The notes under the pieces: generated by a model | The model's input: only the letters and a program-made list of their open reading frames with translations | The model's database searches: none | Told to the model about the DNA's origin: nothing | Translations under genes and position numbers: made by a program | Source of the DNA: an uncultured Dehalococcoidia bacterium | Lineage (GTDB): Bacteria; Chloroflexota; Dehalococcoidia; Lucifugimonadales; JAAXIE01 | Length of the DNA stretch: 64,000 bases | Direction: 5' to 3' | Assembly: GCA_951813255.1 (NCBI GenBank) | Contig: OX638353.1 | Coordinates: forward strand, 1,426,001-1,490,000 | Shown: positions 1 through 9,951 of the stretch, piece after piece | How the letters are laid out: the number at the start of each line of letters is the position of its first letter | How positions within the stretch are numbered: position 1 is the first letter of the stretch

Positions 1-28
1 GTATGGAATGGCCCCCCTGGGCTAGGTT

Positions 29-3000
29 ATGAACTCCCTGCGGCTGCTGCTGTGGCTGTTACCCAGACGCCTCAAGTCGTCGTGGCAGCTTCTGGCAGTA
101 AGCGCGTTCGGCATACTGGCTGCTGCGACCGTGCTCTCGGTGGGCGCCATATATTCCCAAGCCCTCTCCGAGGGCGGGTTGCGCCATACCCTTGCTTCTA
201 CGGTGGAGTGGGTGTTGAACGCGCAGGTGCTGGTGCAGGACCGGCCTATTGCTCCCGCCGAGTACCCCAAGCAGCGCGAGGTTGTGGAGGGCATAGCCAA
301 CAAGCAGCTGGGCTACCTGATGGAAGGGACGGAGAGGTTCGGCAACGTGCCTCCCCAGATGCCCATGCTCACCGGACCTCGCATACGTGAGCCGGAACCT
401 GAGGACCCTCTTGCCCGCATGTTCTTCCTTACGGGTTTTGAAGAGCACTCGCGGCTGGTTGAAGGGAGGTGGCCTCAGGCCGAGCCCGTGCTTCACGACA
501 AGGGTCTTGTCATGGAGACGGTACTGGGGAGCAACGCGGCAGGGGCACTGGCGCTGGAAGTGGGCGACGAGGTAAACCTGCTGCCGTACTACTCGGAGCC
601 TACCGAGCGCATCACTCTGCATGTTGTGGGAACAGCCGAGCCCGTCAACCGGCGCGATGAGTTCTGGATGGGCTACACATCGTATTTTGAAATCAGCGGG
701 GCTGAACCCATCCAGGTGCCCTTCTTTCTGAGGGAGGAAGACTTCTTCCGGGGCTTGGGACAGCGCTATCCGACTTTCATAGGGAACTTCGGCTGGTATT
801 TCTACCTGGATGTAGCAAGCCTCACCACTGCCGACATTGACCGGACTCTAGATGCACTGCGGAACCTGGAGCTGGAAATCAACCGGGTGTACCCCCGCTC
901 CATCATCACCAGCGGGTTGGAGAACAAGTTTGGAGAGCACGCGCGAAAGCTGACCCTAGCGAGGGTACCCCTGTTCCTGTTCATATCCCTAGTGGCCTTG
1001 GTGACTCTGTACTTCCTTGCCGTGGCTACGGGCTTTCTGTCGGCGCGGCGACGGGAGGAGGCGAGCCTGCTGCGCAGTCGCGGGGCCAGCGCGGTGCAGA
1101 TTGGGGGGCTGCTGATAGCTGCCGAGGGGGTAATCGCCTTGGCGGCCATCGCCATAGGACCCTTGCTGGCGCTGCTGGCGGTCCGCGGGATACTGGCTCG
1201 CACGATCAATCCGTTTCAGGTAGGACAAGAGCCCCTGGTTATCGGATTGTCGGCGGAGGCCTACGCACTAGCGGCGGTGGGAGGAATTCTGAGTCTGCTG
1301 GTGCTGCTCCTGTCGGAAATCCGGTTAATGAGGCTGGGGCTGGTGGACTACATGCGCGAGCGGGCCCGGCCACCCGGCATGCCCTTCCTGCAGCGGTACT
1401 ATATCGACTTCCTAGCGGTAGGGGCGCTGGCGCTTCTCTGGTGGCAGATACAGGGGCGGGGTGGGTTTCTGGACCGCGACCTTGTGGGACGGGCGCTGGA
1501 CGTGGACCCTACACTGCTGTTCGGTCCGGCATTAGTGGTGTTAACGGCAGCGCTTCTCATGCTGCGGGTAATGCCACTGCTCCTCAGGCTTCTGGCATGG
1601 GTCTCCGACCGCGCTGGGCCTGCCTGGCTGGGGCTGAGTCTGTCGCGAATAGCGCGTGACCCACTGCCCTATGGTTCGCTGGTTATCATCCTGATGATGG
1701 CATCGGCACTGGGCGTCTTCGGGGCTGTGTTTCAGTCGAGCCTGTCGCAGAGCCAGAGGGAGCAACGGGAGTACGCCCTCGGCGGGGAAGTGGTTGTTGA
1801 CGCCAATCCTTTGAACCCGGGGGCGCAGCGGGTATTAGCGGACTCGGATGTGCCACGGGTAGTCAGCCCCATGATACGCGAGGGGCTGCTCCTGTACGAT
1901 GGCTTTGCCATCTCTCCAGCTTCCGCCTTGGTGGTCGACCCCCCCACGCTGGCGGAGACAGCCTGGTTCCGCAAGAGCTTTGCAGGCAAGGAGCTGGATG
2001 AACTGCTGGCGCCATTGCACCCTCCTGATTTCCGGTTTCTGGAAGCGAACCAGGACCCAAGACAAGGCATTCCCCTGCCTGTGGAGGCGCAACGGCTGGG
2101 GGTGTGGGCGAGGGGGGAGAACCTGGGGATAGACCCGACGGGCAGGGATGTGCGCGTATGGACCCGGTTGGCTGATTCCCAGGGTTTCCGCCGCGATGTC
2201 CGCTTGGGCAACCTGCCACGTTCCGAGGAACTGGATGCCACCTATGAGAATGCTGGCTGGACGTACCTGGAGACGGCTCTCCCCGCCCCGTCTCCCTCCT
2301 TCATACCGCCTTACAAATTGATCGCGGTGTTCATAAGTCGCACCGCTTTAACCCAGACACCTCCGGGAAGCCTTAGCATAGACGAGATAAAGGTGAAGGG
2401 ACCTGGGCTCGGGTCTTCGGGACTGGTTATCGAGTCCTTCGATGAGCCGGGGCTATGGGGCGCGATGAACCAGGGTGGTCCCGAAGGCGATATGGTGCAG
2501 CATGTATTGCCTGATGAAGAGGAGGGCGGACGAACAATGCTGACCCTCTCATGGCAGGAGCCATTGACCTCAGCGGTGCGCGGTCTCGTAGTGCCTCCCG
2601 GACCCTGGCCCATACCAGTGATAGGAGGGCCGGGCTTGGAGCCGGGTACGGAAACGGTGATGGAAGTTGATGAGCGCCGTGTGCCGATCGTGGTGCAGGA
2701 TACCACCGACTTCTTCCCAACCCTGACTCCCGGCTCACGCCCTTTCGTACTCGTTCCCTTGGACGCCTATGCTGCGTACCTGGAGCGGATTCCGGGAGGC
2801 AACCTGAAGCGTGTGCATGAGTTCTGGCTGGCACTGCATGAAGGTCAAGACCGGGCGGTTGCTATCCAGACGCTGAGAGAGGAGTTGCCACCCTCGGCGT
2901 TGGTCCGGGACCGAGAGGCATCGGTGGACCGGGCACAGCGTGACCCGCTGGGGGGAGGCGGCTGGGGAGGCCTCACGATCCTCAGCGTGAGCGCCATGGC

Positions 3001-3379
3001 AGTGGCCGCCGTTCTAGTGCTGGGGGCGCATGCCGCCATCTCGGTGTACCGCGGAAGAATGGACCTGACGGTGGTTGGGGCGCTGGGGCTCTCCACGAGG
3101 CATTTGATGATGGGCTTGGTACTGGAAAGGATAGTGGTGGCCGTGCTGGGCATTGGGGCGGGGGTGGCCCTGGGGTTGGCACTCGGCCCCTGGGTGCTGA
3201 GCTACCTGGACATCACTGCCACAGGACGCGACCTGTTGCCACCCATTGAGGTGACTGCCCACGCATGGCTCATCGGGCTCACTTTTGCCGAACTGGGCCT
3301 GGCGCTGGCACTGGCGATGGGCATCGCTGTGATTACTGCATCACGGCTCAAGGCTGTCGATGTGCTGAGGTCGTCCTAG
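29..3379 (+). CDS. ABC transporter permease, FtsX/MacB-type, two permease modules (1116 aa)
   Basis: Integral membrane subunit of an ABC exporter. One N-terminal membrane helix (about residues 17-40) is followed by a large extracytoplasmic region and two FtsX-like membrane modules: helices at roughly 315-445 with further helices at 460-570, and a final group at about 985-1110. A second soluble domain lies between them. This duplicated layout is typical of the long FtsX-family permeases that work with LolD/MacB-type ATPases to move lipids, lipoproteins or peptides, or to act mechanically on the envelope. The frame is closed upstream by a TAG at 23-25, so ATG 29 is the first good start; the SD is weak. 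The next permease begins 1 bp after this stop, and two ATPase genes follow. The substrate cannot be told from the sequence. Confidence 0.85.
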   Translation: MNSLRLLLWLLPRRLKSSWQLLAVSAFGILAAATVLSVGAIYSQALSEGGLRHTLASTVEWVLNAQVLVQDRPIAPAEYPKQREVVEGIANKQLGYLMEGTERFGNVPPQMPMLTGPRIREPEPEDPLARMFFLTGFEEHSRLVEGRWPQAEPVLHDKGLVMETVLGSNAAGALALEVGDEVNLLPYYSEPTERITLHVVGTAEPVNRRDEFWMGYTSYFEISGAEPIQVPFFLREEDFFRGLGQRYPTFIGNFGWYFYLDVASLTTADIDRTLDALRNLELEINRVYPRSIITSGLENKFGEHARKLTLARVPLFLFISLVALVTLYFLAVATGFLSARRREEASLLRSRGASAVQIGGLLIAAEGVIALAAIAIGPLLALLAVRGILARTINPFQVGQEPLVIGLSAEAYALAAVGGILSLLVLLLSEIRLMRLGLVDYMRERARPPGMPFLQRYYIDFLAVGALALLWWQIQGRGGFLDRDLVGRALDVDPTLLFGPALVVLTAALLMLRVMPLLLRLLAWVSDRAGPAWLGLSLSRIARDPLPYGSLVIILMMASALGVFGAVFQSSLSQSQREQREYALGGEVVVDANPLNPGAQRVLADSDVPRVVSPMIREGLLLYDGFAISPASALVVDPPTLAETAWFRKSFAGKELDELLAPLHPPDFRFLEANQDPRQGIPLPVEAQRLGVWARGENLGIDPTGRDVRVWTRLADSQGFRRDVRLGNLPRSEELDATYENAGWTYLETALPAPSPSFIPPYKLIAVFISRTALTQTPPGSLSIDEIKVKGPGLGSSGLVIESFDEPGLWGAMNQGGPEGDMVQHVLPDEEEGGRTMLTLSWQEPLTSAVRGLVVPPGPWPIPVIGGPGLEPGTETVMEVDERRVPIVVQDTTDFFPTLTPGSRPFVLVPLDAYAAYLERIPGGNLKRVHEFWLALHEGQDRAVAIQTLREELPPSALVRDREASVDRAQRDPLGGGGWGGLTILSVSAMAVAAVLVLGAHAAISVYRGRMDLTVVGALGLSTRHLMMGLVLERIVVAVLGIGAGVALGLALGPWVLSYLDITATGRDLLPPIEVTAHAWLIGLTFAELGLALALAMGIAVITASRLKAVDVLRSS

Positions 3380-3401
3380 GATGCTATTCCGCGGCTCGGC
3401 C

Positions 3402-6400
3402 ATGACCTCGCTTCTCAACCTGGGATGGACAGTAGCCGCACGTCGCGCACTGGCCAATTGGGGACTGGAGCTAACCCTCTTTCTGGGGATATTGCTGGCA
3501 ATATCGCTGGTGTCCAGCAGTTTGGCCTTCTCTGACTTGCTGGCCGAAGCGGCGCTGCGCAATGCCTTGGATGAGGCGCCACACGAGGATACCAACATCA
3601 CGGCCCGTAGTTTCTTTGGGCTGGACGACGCGGACGGGGACCCCCTGGTGGAAAACGACTATGCCACGGCGCTGTATGTAATGCAGTCCGAGGTGGCATA
3701 CCGCTTCCTGCCCTACCTAGATGACGAGGCCCGTTTGCTGCAGACGTCCACCTTCTACTTCTCGGGGCATCCCCACCTGGGGATAGACAGTCCGGAGCGC
3801 CCACGAGGGAAGGTGCAGCACATGAGCGGTCTGAGGCCGGACCGAGTGGAGGTTGTGGAGGGGCGCTGGCCCTACGACGGCGAGGATGTTGATCCGGGCA
3901 CCCACCGGGAGTTGGAAGTAGCGGTGGACGTGCAGGGGTTGGAGTTCCTTGAGCTGAATGTAGGCGATTCAATGGACATCTTCCCTGCTACAGGTGTGGA
4001 CGAACTGGATACCGTGACGGTCCGCATCGTGGGGGCGTTCCGGCGAGTGGACCCCGAGGGGGAATTCTGGTACGGGTCGGAGCGGGCGTTCAGCTTCTAC
4101 AACAACGAGTGGGAAACCGTCCCCATGTTCACGACGGAGCAGGCGCTGCTAGGGGTTTTGGGACGGGCGTACCCGGACCTATACAGCCAGATCACCTGGT
4201 TCTTCTACATTGACCGCCACGGGGTGCGCACCAGCGACCTTGATGGGATCCAAGGCGCAATTCGTGGAGCGGAACACGGCATGCGGTCACGCCTCTCCAA
4301 CGGTTCGGCAACGACGCGACTGGACACAGTGATAGTAGACTATGACGAACAGCTTCTGCTGGCGCGTGTGCCCCTGTTTCTCATGGTCTTCCTAGTCAAC
4401 GGGATGCTCATGTACTACCTAGCCCTAGCTGCGGGGCTCCTGCTGAAAACGCGGGCGGTGGAAATCTCCATGCTGAAGAGCCGGGGTTCGACCACGCCGC
4501 AGTTGGGACTGCTCGCCGCCTTCGAGGGGCTGTTGCTGGCCGTGCCGGCGGTGATCATCGGGCCGTTCCTAGCCTTGTTGCTGACCCGGCTGCTGGGAGC
4601 CCTGTTCTTCGACTTTGGGCCGGTGAGCGACCTCATACCACTGTTTCCGTCTGGCCTCTCCTTCCTGGTGGGAGCCATCGGCGGGTTGGTGGCGGTGGCC
4701 GTTCTCACCATAGCCACCTTGATAGGGTCGCGTCAAAGCATCGTGGACTACCGGCAAAGCGGGGCGAGGCCGCCCACGACGCCCTTCCTACAGCGCTATT
4801 ACCTGGATGTGGCTCTACTGGCGATCATCGGGCTGCTGTGGTGGCAGATCCAGGCCAGAGGCACCTTCCTGGTCCGTCCTGTGGGCAGTGGCTTGGAGCT
4901 GGACTACAGCCTACTGCTGGGGCCTGTGCTGGGGCTGGTCGCATTGGGGCTGCTGGTGATGCGGCTGTTCCCACTGGTGATGCGCGCTCTTGCGTTGGTG
5001 AGCGGCCCCCTGGCCCCTCCGTGGCTGACGACAGGGTTGAGGCGCTTATCGCGCGACCCGGTGGTGCCTGGGGCACTGGTGGTGCTGGTGGCACTGGCCA
5101 CGGCTCTGGGGGTGATTGGAAGCTCGTTCAGCTCCACGCTGGAACGCAGCCAGAGGGAACGAGCTATGTACGAGGTTGGAGCCGACGTGAGGGTGCGTCA
5201 TTCCGGCGACGCCATCCCCTTGGAGGAACACCACCTGACAGCGGCGATTGCCGATGACGCCAACGGAGCGGAGGCGTACCGCATCAATGGCCACCTGCTA
5301 TCTCAAGGGTTCAGCGCCACCCGTTTGTCGCTACTGGCGGTGGACGCTTCCGACTTAAGCGAAACAGCCTGGTACCGCGCCGACTTCGGGAATGGGCGTT
5401 CACTTGCGCAGATTCTTGGAGACATAGGGCCCGATGACTCCGGGGCCCTTGGCGGCAACGGGCTGGAGTTGCCCGAGGATACGCAGAAGCTGGGTGTGTG
5501 GGTCCGGACTGACCGGCGAATCTCTTTTGCATCATTGCGGGCCCGTCTGAAGGACTCGCGAGGATACCACTTCGATATCGGTATGGGGACGCTTAACAAC
5601 ATCGGTTGGCAAAGGCTCGAGGGGGAGATGACGCCCATCCCACTCACGCGAAACTTCCGCAGTCAGAGGCCGCCACCTCCGGTGTACCCGCCGTACACTT
5701 TGCTTGCGTTGCATATCTCTCAGGTGCGGGGATTCGGGGAGCCTGGGATCATTTTCATCGACAGGTTGGATGCTGTCGGGCCCAAAGGCTCAACCACGAT
5801 AGCTGATGGGCGAGAGCTAGCCTCGTGGGAGACGCTGGAGGATTACGCCCGTCCGGGGCTGTACCAACTGGACTACATCGGCTCCGTTTCGCGGGAGGGC
5901 AATGGGGGTTCAGCGGCTTATACATGGTCGGTGGGGAGCACCGGACTGCAGGGCATACGCAAAGGAGACCCGGAGAGGCCGTTGCGCGCACTGGTGAGCC
6001 CCTCATTCCTTGAGGAAACCGGGGGTAAGCAGGGAGAGGTGTTCAATGTTGGCCTGTCGCAATACGCCATCCAAGTGGAGGCAGTGGCAGTAGCCGATTT
6101 CTTCCCGACACTGGAAGACCCGCGCAGGCAGCCGTTTGCCGTGGTGGACCGCCGGGCATTTGTACAGTATGCCAACTCTCATTCGCCCAGACCCTTGGGG
6201 GGAGCGAACGAACTGTGGGTGGACCTGGCCAGCGAGGATGCAGATGCGGACTTCCTCGCATCTGCAATGCGAGAGAGTGGCCTACTGAGATGGACCACGA
6301 TGGTGGGCTCGGAAGCGGTCAGTGACCGGGTGGATACACCTTTGATCAGCGCCGCTTGGCGCGGGTTGATTCTGTTGATGTTCCTAGCCTTGATAGTGGC

Positions 6401-6779
6401 CGGAGTGTCCGGGGTCGTCCTCTTTTCTTATATCGATACACAAGAACGTCGCACGGAGTTGGCGGTGCTGAGGACGATGGGCTTCTCCACCACCCAACTG
6501 AATGCTGCCGTGTGGTTCTCGCTGCTGGTTGTGGTAGTCTTTGGGATGGCGCTGGGCACATGGGTGGGCCAGCTGATAGGCAGCAGCATCCTGCCGCTGC
6601 TGGAGGTGGCGGAAGAGGGCGCCCGGGTCACTCCACCCATGGTGTTGCAGACGGACTGGAACACACTGATAGCATCCTATGCCATGCTGGTGGGCGCAGC
6701 GTTGGCCAGCTTCCTCTGGCTCTCGTGGCTGACATCCCACCTGGAGGTGCAGCGAGTGCTGCGCATGGGTGAGGCCTGA
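3402..6779 (+). CDS. ABC transporter permease, FtsX/MacB-type, paralogue of the preceding gene (1125 aa)
   Basis: Second long FtsX-type permease with the same plan as its upstream neighbour: N-terminal helix, extracytoplasmic domain, FtsX module, second soluble domain with a shared phrase around PFLQRYYLDV, and C-terminal three-helix FtsX module (about residues 990-1115). The two proteins are clearly paralogous and probably form a heterodimer. An earlier ATG exists at 3381, 1 bp after the upstream stop. The ATG at 3402 (MTSLLNLGW) places the start directly before the membrane-adjacent segment and I prefer it, though either is possible. The ATPase genes follow after a 31-bp gap. Confidence 0.84.
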   Translation: MTSLLNLGWTVAARRALANWGLELTLFLGILLAISLVSSSLAFSDLLAEAALRNALDEAPHEDTNITARSFFGLDDADGDPLVENDYATALYVMQSEVAYRFLPYLDDEARLLQTSTFYFSGHPHLGIDSPERPRGKVQHMSGLRPDRVEVVEGRWPYDGEDVDPGTHRELEVAVDVQGLEFLELNVGDSMDIFPATGVDELDTVTVRIVGAFRRVDPEGEFWYGSERAFSFYNNEWETVPMFTTEQALLGVLGRAYPDLYSQITWFFYIDRHGVRTSDLDGIQGAIRGAEHGMRSRLSNGSATTRLDTVIVDYDEQLLLARVPLFLMVFLVNGMLMYYLALAAGLLLKTRAVEISMLKSRGSTTPQLGLLAAFEGLLLAVPAVIIGPFLALLLTRLLGALFFDFGPVSDLIPLFPSGLSFLVGAIGGLVAVAVLTIATLIGSRQSIVDYRQSGARPPTTPFLQRYYLDVALLAIIGLLWWQIQARGTFLVRPVGSGLELDYSLLLGPVLGLVALGLLVMRLFPLVMRALALVSGPLAPPWLTTGLRRLSRDPVVPGALVVLVALATALGVIGSSFSSTLERSQRERAMYEVGADVRVRHSGDAIPLEEHHLTAAIADDANGAEAYRINGHLLSQGFSATRLSLLAVDASDLSETAWYRADFGNGRSLAQILGDIGPDDSGALGGNGLELPEDTQKLGVWVRTDRRISFASLRARLKDSRGYHFDIGMGTLNNIGWQRLEGEMTPIPLTRNFRSQRPPPPVYPPYTLLALHISQVRGFGEPGIIFIDRLDAVGPKGSTTIADGRELASWETLEDYARPGLYQLDYIGSVSREGNGGSAAYTWSVGSTGLQGIRKGDPERPLRALVSPSFLEETGGKQGEVFNVGLSQYAIQVEAVAVADFFPTLEDPRRQPFAVVDRRAFVQYANSHSPRPLGGANELWVDLASEDADADFLASAMRESGLLRWTTMVGSEAVSDRVDTPLISAAWRGLILLMFLALIVAGVSGVVLFSYIDTQERRTELAVLRTMGFSTTQLNAAVWFSLLVVVVFGMALGTWVGQLIGSSILPLLEVAEEGARVTPPMVLQTDWNTLIASYAMLVGAALASFLWLSWLTSHLEVQRVLRMGEA

Positions 6780-6810
6780 CCCCCCTACCAGAGACGATTG
6801 AAGGAGTATC

Positions 6811-7758
6811 TTGGCACATGTGCCTTCACTAGACGCCGCCGGAGAGGTTGAAACCCGAAGGCCGTACATTCTCTGCCGCGACCTGTTCAAGATATACAAA
6901 CGGGCCGAGCTGGAGGTGGTGGCGCTGCGAGGCGTGGACCTCACGGTGCGCACGGGTGAGGTGGCAGCGATCGTTGGTGCCAGTGGTAGCGGGAAGAGCA
7001 CCCTGCTGAACGTGCTTTCGGGCTTGGACCGGCCCTCCGCAGGCCAGGTGATGGTGGGAGAGCGCGACCTGCTGAACATGCCTGACAGCGAGTTGGTACG
7101 GTACCGCCGGTTGGAGGTGGGTTTCGTATGGCAGGCTACCAGTCGCAACTTAGTACCTTACCTGACTGCCCAAGACAATATCGAAATGCCCCTGGCACTG
7201 TCGGGGACTGACATTGCTTCCAGACACAGGCGCAGTCAGGAACTGTTGGCTGCCCTGGATATGACAGAGAAGGCGGACCGGTACCCACAGCAGCTTTCGG
7301 GCGGGGAGCAGCAGAGGGTGGCTATAGGGGTAGCGCTGGCCAACTCTCCGCCACTGCTGCTGGCCGACGAGCCCACCGGCGAACTCGATACCGAGAACGC
7401 CAATCGCATCTTCGACCTGATGCGAAGGGTCAACCAACTATTTGGCACCACCGTAGTCGTGGTGACCCATTATCCAGGCGTAGCCGAGCACGTTGACCGA
7501 GTGATCCACATACGCGACGGGCGCATCAGTTCGGAGAGCTTCCTTGAGCCCACCTTCCAGAAAGATGGGGAGAACGTACTCAGGGAGTACATCGTTGTGG
7601 ACGGGGCGGGCCGCCTGCAGCTACCACAGGACTACATTGCCCAAATGCAGCTCCAAGGCCTAGCTCAAGCAGACATTGAGGAACGCATCGTAACCCTAGA
7701 GCCTCCTCCAAAGGCCCCGGGCAGCAGTTCGCCTCAGGGCGCCGCGGAGGACAAGTGA
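6811..7758 (+). CDS. ABC transporter ATP-binding protein, LolD/MacB family (315 aa)
   Basis: Cytoplasmic ATPase that should power the two upstream permeases. Visible motifs are Walker A GASGSGKST (about 56-64), Q-loop region WQATSRNL, signature LSGGEQQR (162-169), Walker B LLLADEP (182-188) and an H-loop VTHYP. A C-terminal tail of roughly 70 residues follows the H-loop and is longer than in ordinary LolD proteins. The start is TTG at 6811, supported by AAGGAG at 6801-6806; no ATG in this frame lies before the conserved core. The 3' end overlaps the next ATPase gene by 4 bp. Confidence 0.9.
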   Translation: MAHVPSLDAAGEVETRRPYILCRDLFKIYKRAELEVVALRGVDLTVRTGEVAAIVGASGSGKSTLLNVLSGLDRPSAGQVMVGERDLLNMPDSELVRYRRLEVGFVWQATSRNLVPYLTAQDNIEMPLALSGTDIASRHRRSQELLAALDMTEKADRYPQQLSGGEQQRVAIGVALANSPPLLLADEPTGELDTENANRIFDLMRRVNQLFGTTVVVVTHYPGVAEHVDRVIHIRDGRISSESFLEPTFQKDGENVLREYIVVDGAGRLQLPQDYIAQMQLQGLAQADIEERIVTLEPPPKAPGSSSPQGAAEDK

Positions 7759-8459
7759 GTACGCAACGGGACGGCAGCGGACCGCCACTCATTTCTGCTG
7801 AGGGTGTCACGCGGGCTTTTGGTTCAGGCGACCAACGAGTGGTGGCGCTGCAAGAGGTGGACCTAGAAGTTTTCTCCGGAGAGTTCCTGGCGGTCACGGG
7901 CCGGTCGGGGTCGGGCAAGACCACGTTACTCAATCTTATGGCAGGGCTGGACAGGCCGAATTCTGGGCATGTGGTCTTCGATGGGCAGGACCTGTCGGCC
8001 ATCTCAGAGACGGCGTTGGTGGAGTTGCGCCGACACAAGATCGGATTCGTATTCCAGTCTTTCGGGCTAATGCCACTGTTATCGGCCTATGAGAATGTGG
8101 AACTTCCACTGCACATTGGGGGCGTGTCCTGGCGTGAGCGGCGCCGTCGTGCATTGGAGGCCCTAGAGCTGGTGGGACTGGGGCCCCGAAGCCGGCACCG
8201 CCCTTACGAGTTGTCCGGTGGCGAGCAGCAGCGGGTGGCTATCGCACGGGCTCTGGTGTCCAACCCTCAAGTGGTCTTCGCCGACGAACCGACCGGGGAG
8301 TTGGACAGCAACACAGCGTCGGCAATCTCAGAGATTCTGCGTGAAATCACGTCCCAACGAGGCGTCACCGTGATCGCCGCTTCCCACGACCTGCACCTCT
8401 CCGAAATCAGCAGCCGGGTAATAGAGTTGGCAGACGGCGCGTTGGTCTCGTCGGACTAG
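7755..8459 (+). CDS. ABC transporter ATP-binding protein, LolD/MacB family (234 aa)
   Basis: Second ATPase of the exporter cluster, of normal LolD/MacB length. Motifs are Walker A GRSGSGKTT (49-57), FVFQSF Q-loop, signature LSGGEQQR (153-160), Walker B VVFADEP (173-179) and H-loop ASHD. The GTG start at 7755 overlaps the preceding TGA as GTGA, with GGAGG at 7746-7750. This implies translational coupling and a heterodimeric ATPase matching the heterodimeric permeases. It is the last gene of the operon; a 222-bp gap follows. Confidence 0.92.
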   Translation: MSTQRDGSGPPLISAEGVTRAFGSGDQRVVALQEVDLEVFSGEFLAVTGRSGSGKTTLLNLMAGLDRPNSGHVVFDGQDLSAISETALVELRRHKIGFVFQSFGLMPLLSAYENVELPLHIGGVSWRERRRRALEALELVGLGPRSRHRPYELSGGEQQRVAIARALVSNPQVVFADEPTGELDSNTASAISEILREITSQRGVTVIAASHDLHLSEISSRVIELADGALVSSD

Positions 8460-8624
8460 CGGGTTTTGGCGGGTACAAGGGCGCTTACCGACGGCGGCCG
8501 TTGACCGACTACCGAACATTCCGCAACAATTGGCCCAAGATGCTTGTACCTGTGGCAAAACCTGAACCTGAGCTACAGGCGCAACCCCATAGCGGGTGCC
8601 CATGCCTTGAGGGACGGCATGCCC

Positions 8625-8630
8625 TATAAT
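8625..8630 (+). promoter_or_regulatory. Candidate -10 box upstream of the Eis-like acetyltransferase gene
   Basis: A perfect TATAAT lies 52 bp before the next start codon. No -35 hexamer at normal spacing is visible, so only the -10 is proposed. Confidence 0.4.
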
Positions 8631-8681
8631 TTCCAAGTGTGCACCTAGAGCCTGAATGACGCACTGGGAGAACGACAGGCG

Positions 8682-9875
8682 ATGTTGGAATTGCGGCAGG
8701 TTACCGACGAGGAGTTTGAGCCGTGGACACGGGCGGAGGCCAGGGCCTACGGAAACCGGCTTGCCGTGGACCCTGAGGTGCTGCGTCCCAACTTCGATCT
8801 CGACCGCTCCGTAGCTGTGTTTGAGGATGGAGCTATTGTTGGCGGGTCGCACTCCCACCGGTTAGAGATGTCGGTACCTGGGGGAACAGCGGTTCTTGCG
8901 GGCGTGGCCAACGTGGCAGTGCAACCCACGCACCGCCGACGGGGCATCATGACGCAGATGATGCTGCACCAGTTCAACGACTTCCACCGGCGTGGCGAAG
9001 CGCTGGCAGGACTCTTCTGCTCAGAGAGTTCGATATACGGCAGGTATGGGTACGGCGTAGGAACACTTCACGAGACGTGGAGTATCGAGCGATACCACAA
9101 CGCCTACGCCCGATCCTACGAGAGCCCCGGAAGAATCGTATTCGTCGAACCGGCAGATATAGGGAAGGAGCTTCCCGATGTCTTCCGGCGCAGCACCGAG
9201 GGAAGGCCGGGGGTGTTCCAGCGTTCAGAATTCCGGTGGGAGCGGGACTCCCAAGCCCGGGAGCACAGGGAGGGCGGACAAGGAGGGCTGTTCTACGCCG
9301 CCTACGTGGAAGGCGACAGAATAGATGGGTACGCGACTTATCGCACTGCCAGCGGCACTCTTACCGTCAACGAGTTGATGTCGACAAGCAGGGAAGCAAG
9401 CGCAGCCCTATGGCGGTTCTGCTTCGACATCGACCTGATGCGCACCACAGAGGCCATCAAGCGCCCGGTAGACGACCCCTTGCCCTGGATGCTGGCGGAT
9501 CCCCGGCGATTGCAGAGATCAACCCGCGACGGTCTGTGGCTTCGCTTGGTAGATGTGCGGGCCGCATTGGAGCTCCGCACCTACAAGGAGCCGGGCCGAC
9601 TGACGATAGAGGTAAAGGACGACGTGTGCCCATGGAACCAGGGCCGGTTCGAACTCGATGCTTCCACAAAAGGAGCGGTCTGTCGCCAGACCGAAGCATC
9701 GCCGGACCTGACGGTGACCGTCGGCGCCCTAGCTTCGGCATACCTAGGCGGGGTCGCTTTCCATACCCTTTCAGGTGCTGGCTTGGTGGATGAGCATGTT
9801 GGAGGCTCACTGCTTCAGGCTGACCGAGTTTTCGGCGTCCACAAGCAGCCGTGGACACCGTACAGCTTCGGCTAG
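8682..9875 (+). CDS. Eis-like GNAT N-acetyltransferase with SCP2-like C-terminal domain (397 aa)
   Basis: Cytoplasmic acetyl-CoA-dependent N-acetyltransferase of the Eis (enhanced intracellular survival) family. The first about 150 residues form a GNAT fold with the acetyl-CoA loop in VQPTHRRRGIMTQMM (about 87-101) and the Eis-typical YGRYGYG segment near residue 120. A second degenerate GNAT domain and a C-terminal SCP2-like domain (about 290-397) complete the architecture, and total length matches the family. Eis proteins acetylate amines such as aminoglycosides or lysines; the native substrate here is unknown. It is a single gene, separate from the ABC operon. Confidence 0.85.
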   Translation: MLELRQVTDEEFEPWTRAEARAYGNRLAVDPEVLRPNFDLDRSVAVFEDGAIVGGSHSHRLEMSVPGGTAVLAGVANVAVQPTHRRRGIMTQMMLHQFNDFHRRGEALAGLFCSESSIYGRYGYGVGTLHETWSIERYHNAYARSYESPGRIVFVEPADIGKELPDVFRRSTEGRPGVFQRSEFRWERDSQAREHREGGQGGLFYAAYVEGDRIDGYATYRTASGTLTVNELMSTSREASAALWRFCFDIDLMRTTEAIKRPVDDPLPWMLADPRRLQRSTRDGLWLRLVDVRAALELRTYKEPGRLTIEVKDDVCPWNQGRFELDASTKGAVCRQTEASPDLTVTVGALASAYLGGVAFHTLSGAGLVDEHVGGSLLQADRVFGVHKQPWTPYSFG

Positions 9876-9951
9876 TCTCAAGACAGCACCGCTATGCTAC
9901 ACTCATGACAACTGATGCCACAGCCGATAAGCGGCACTCGCAGGAGGGGAA

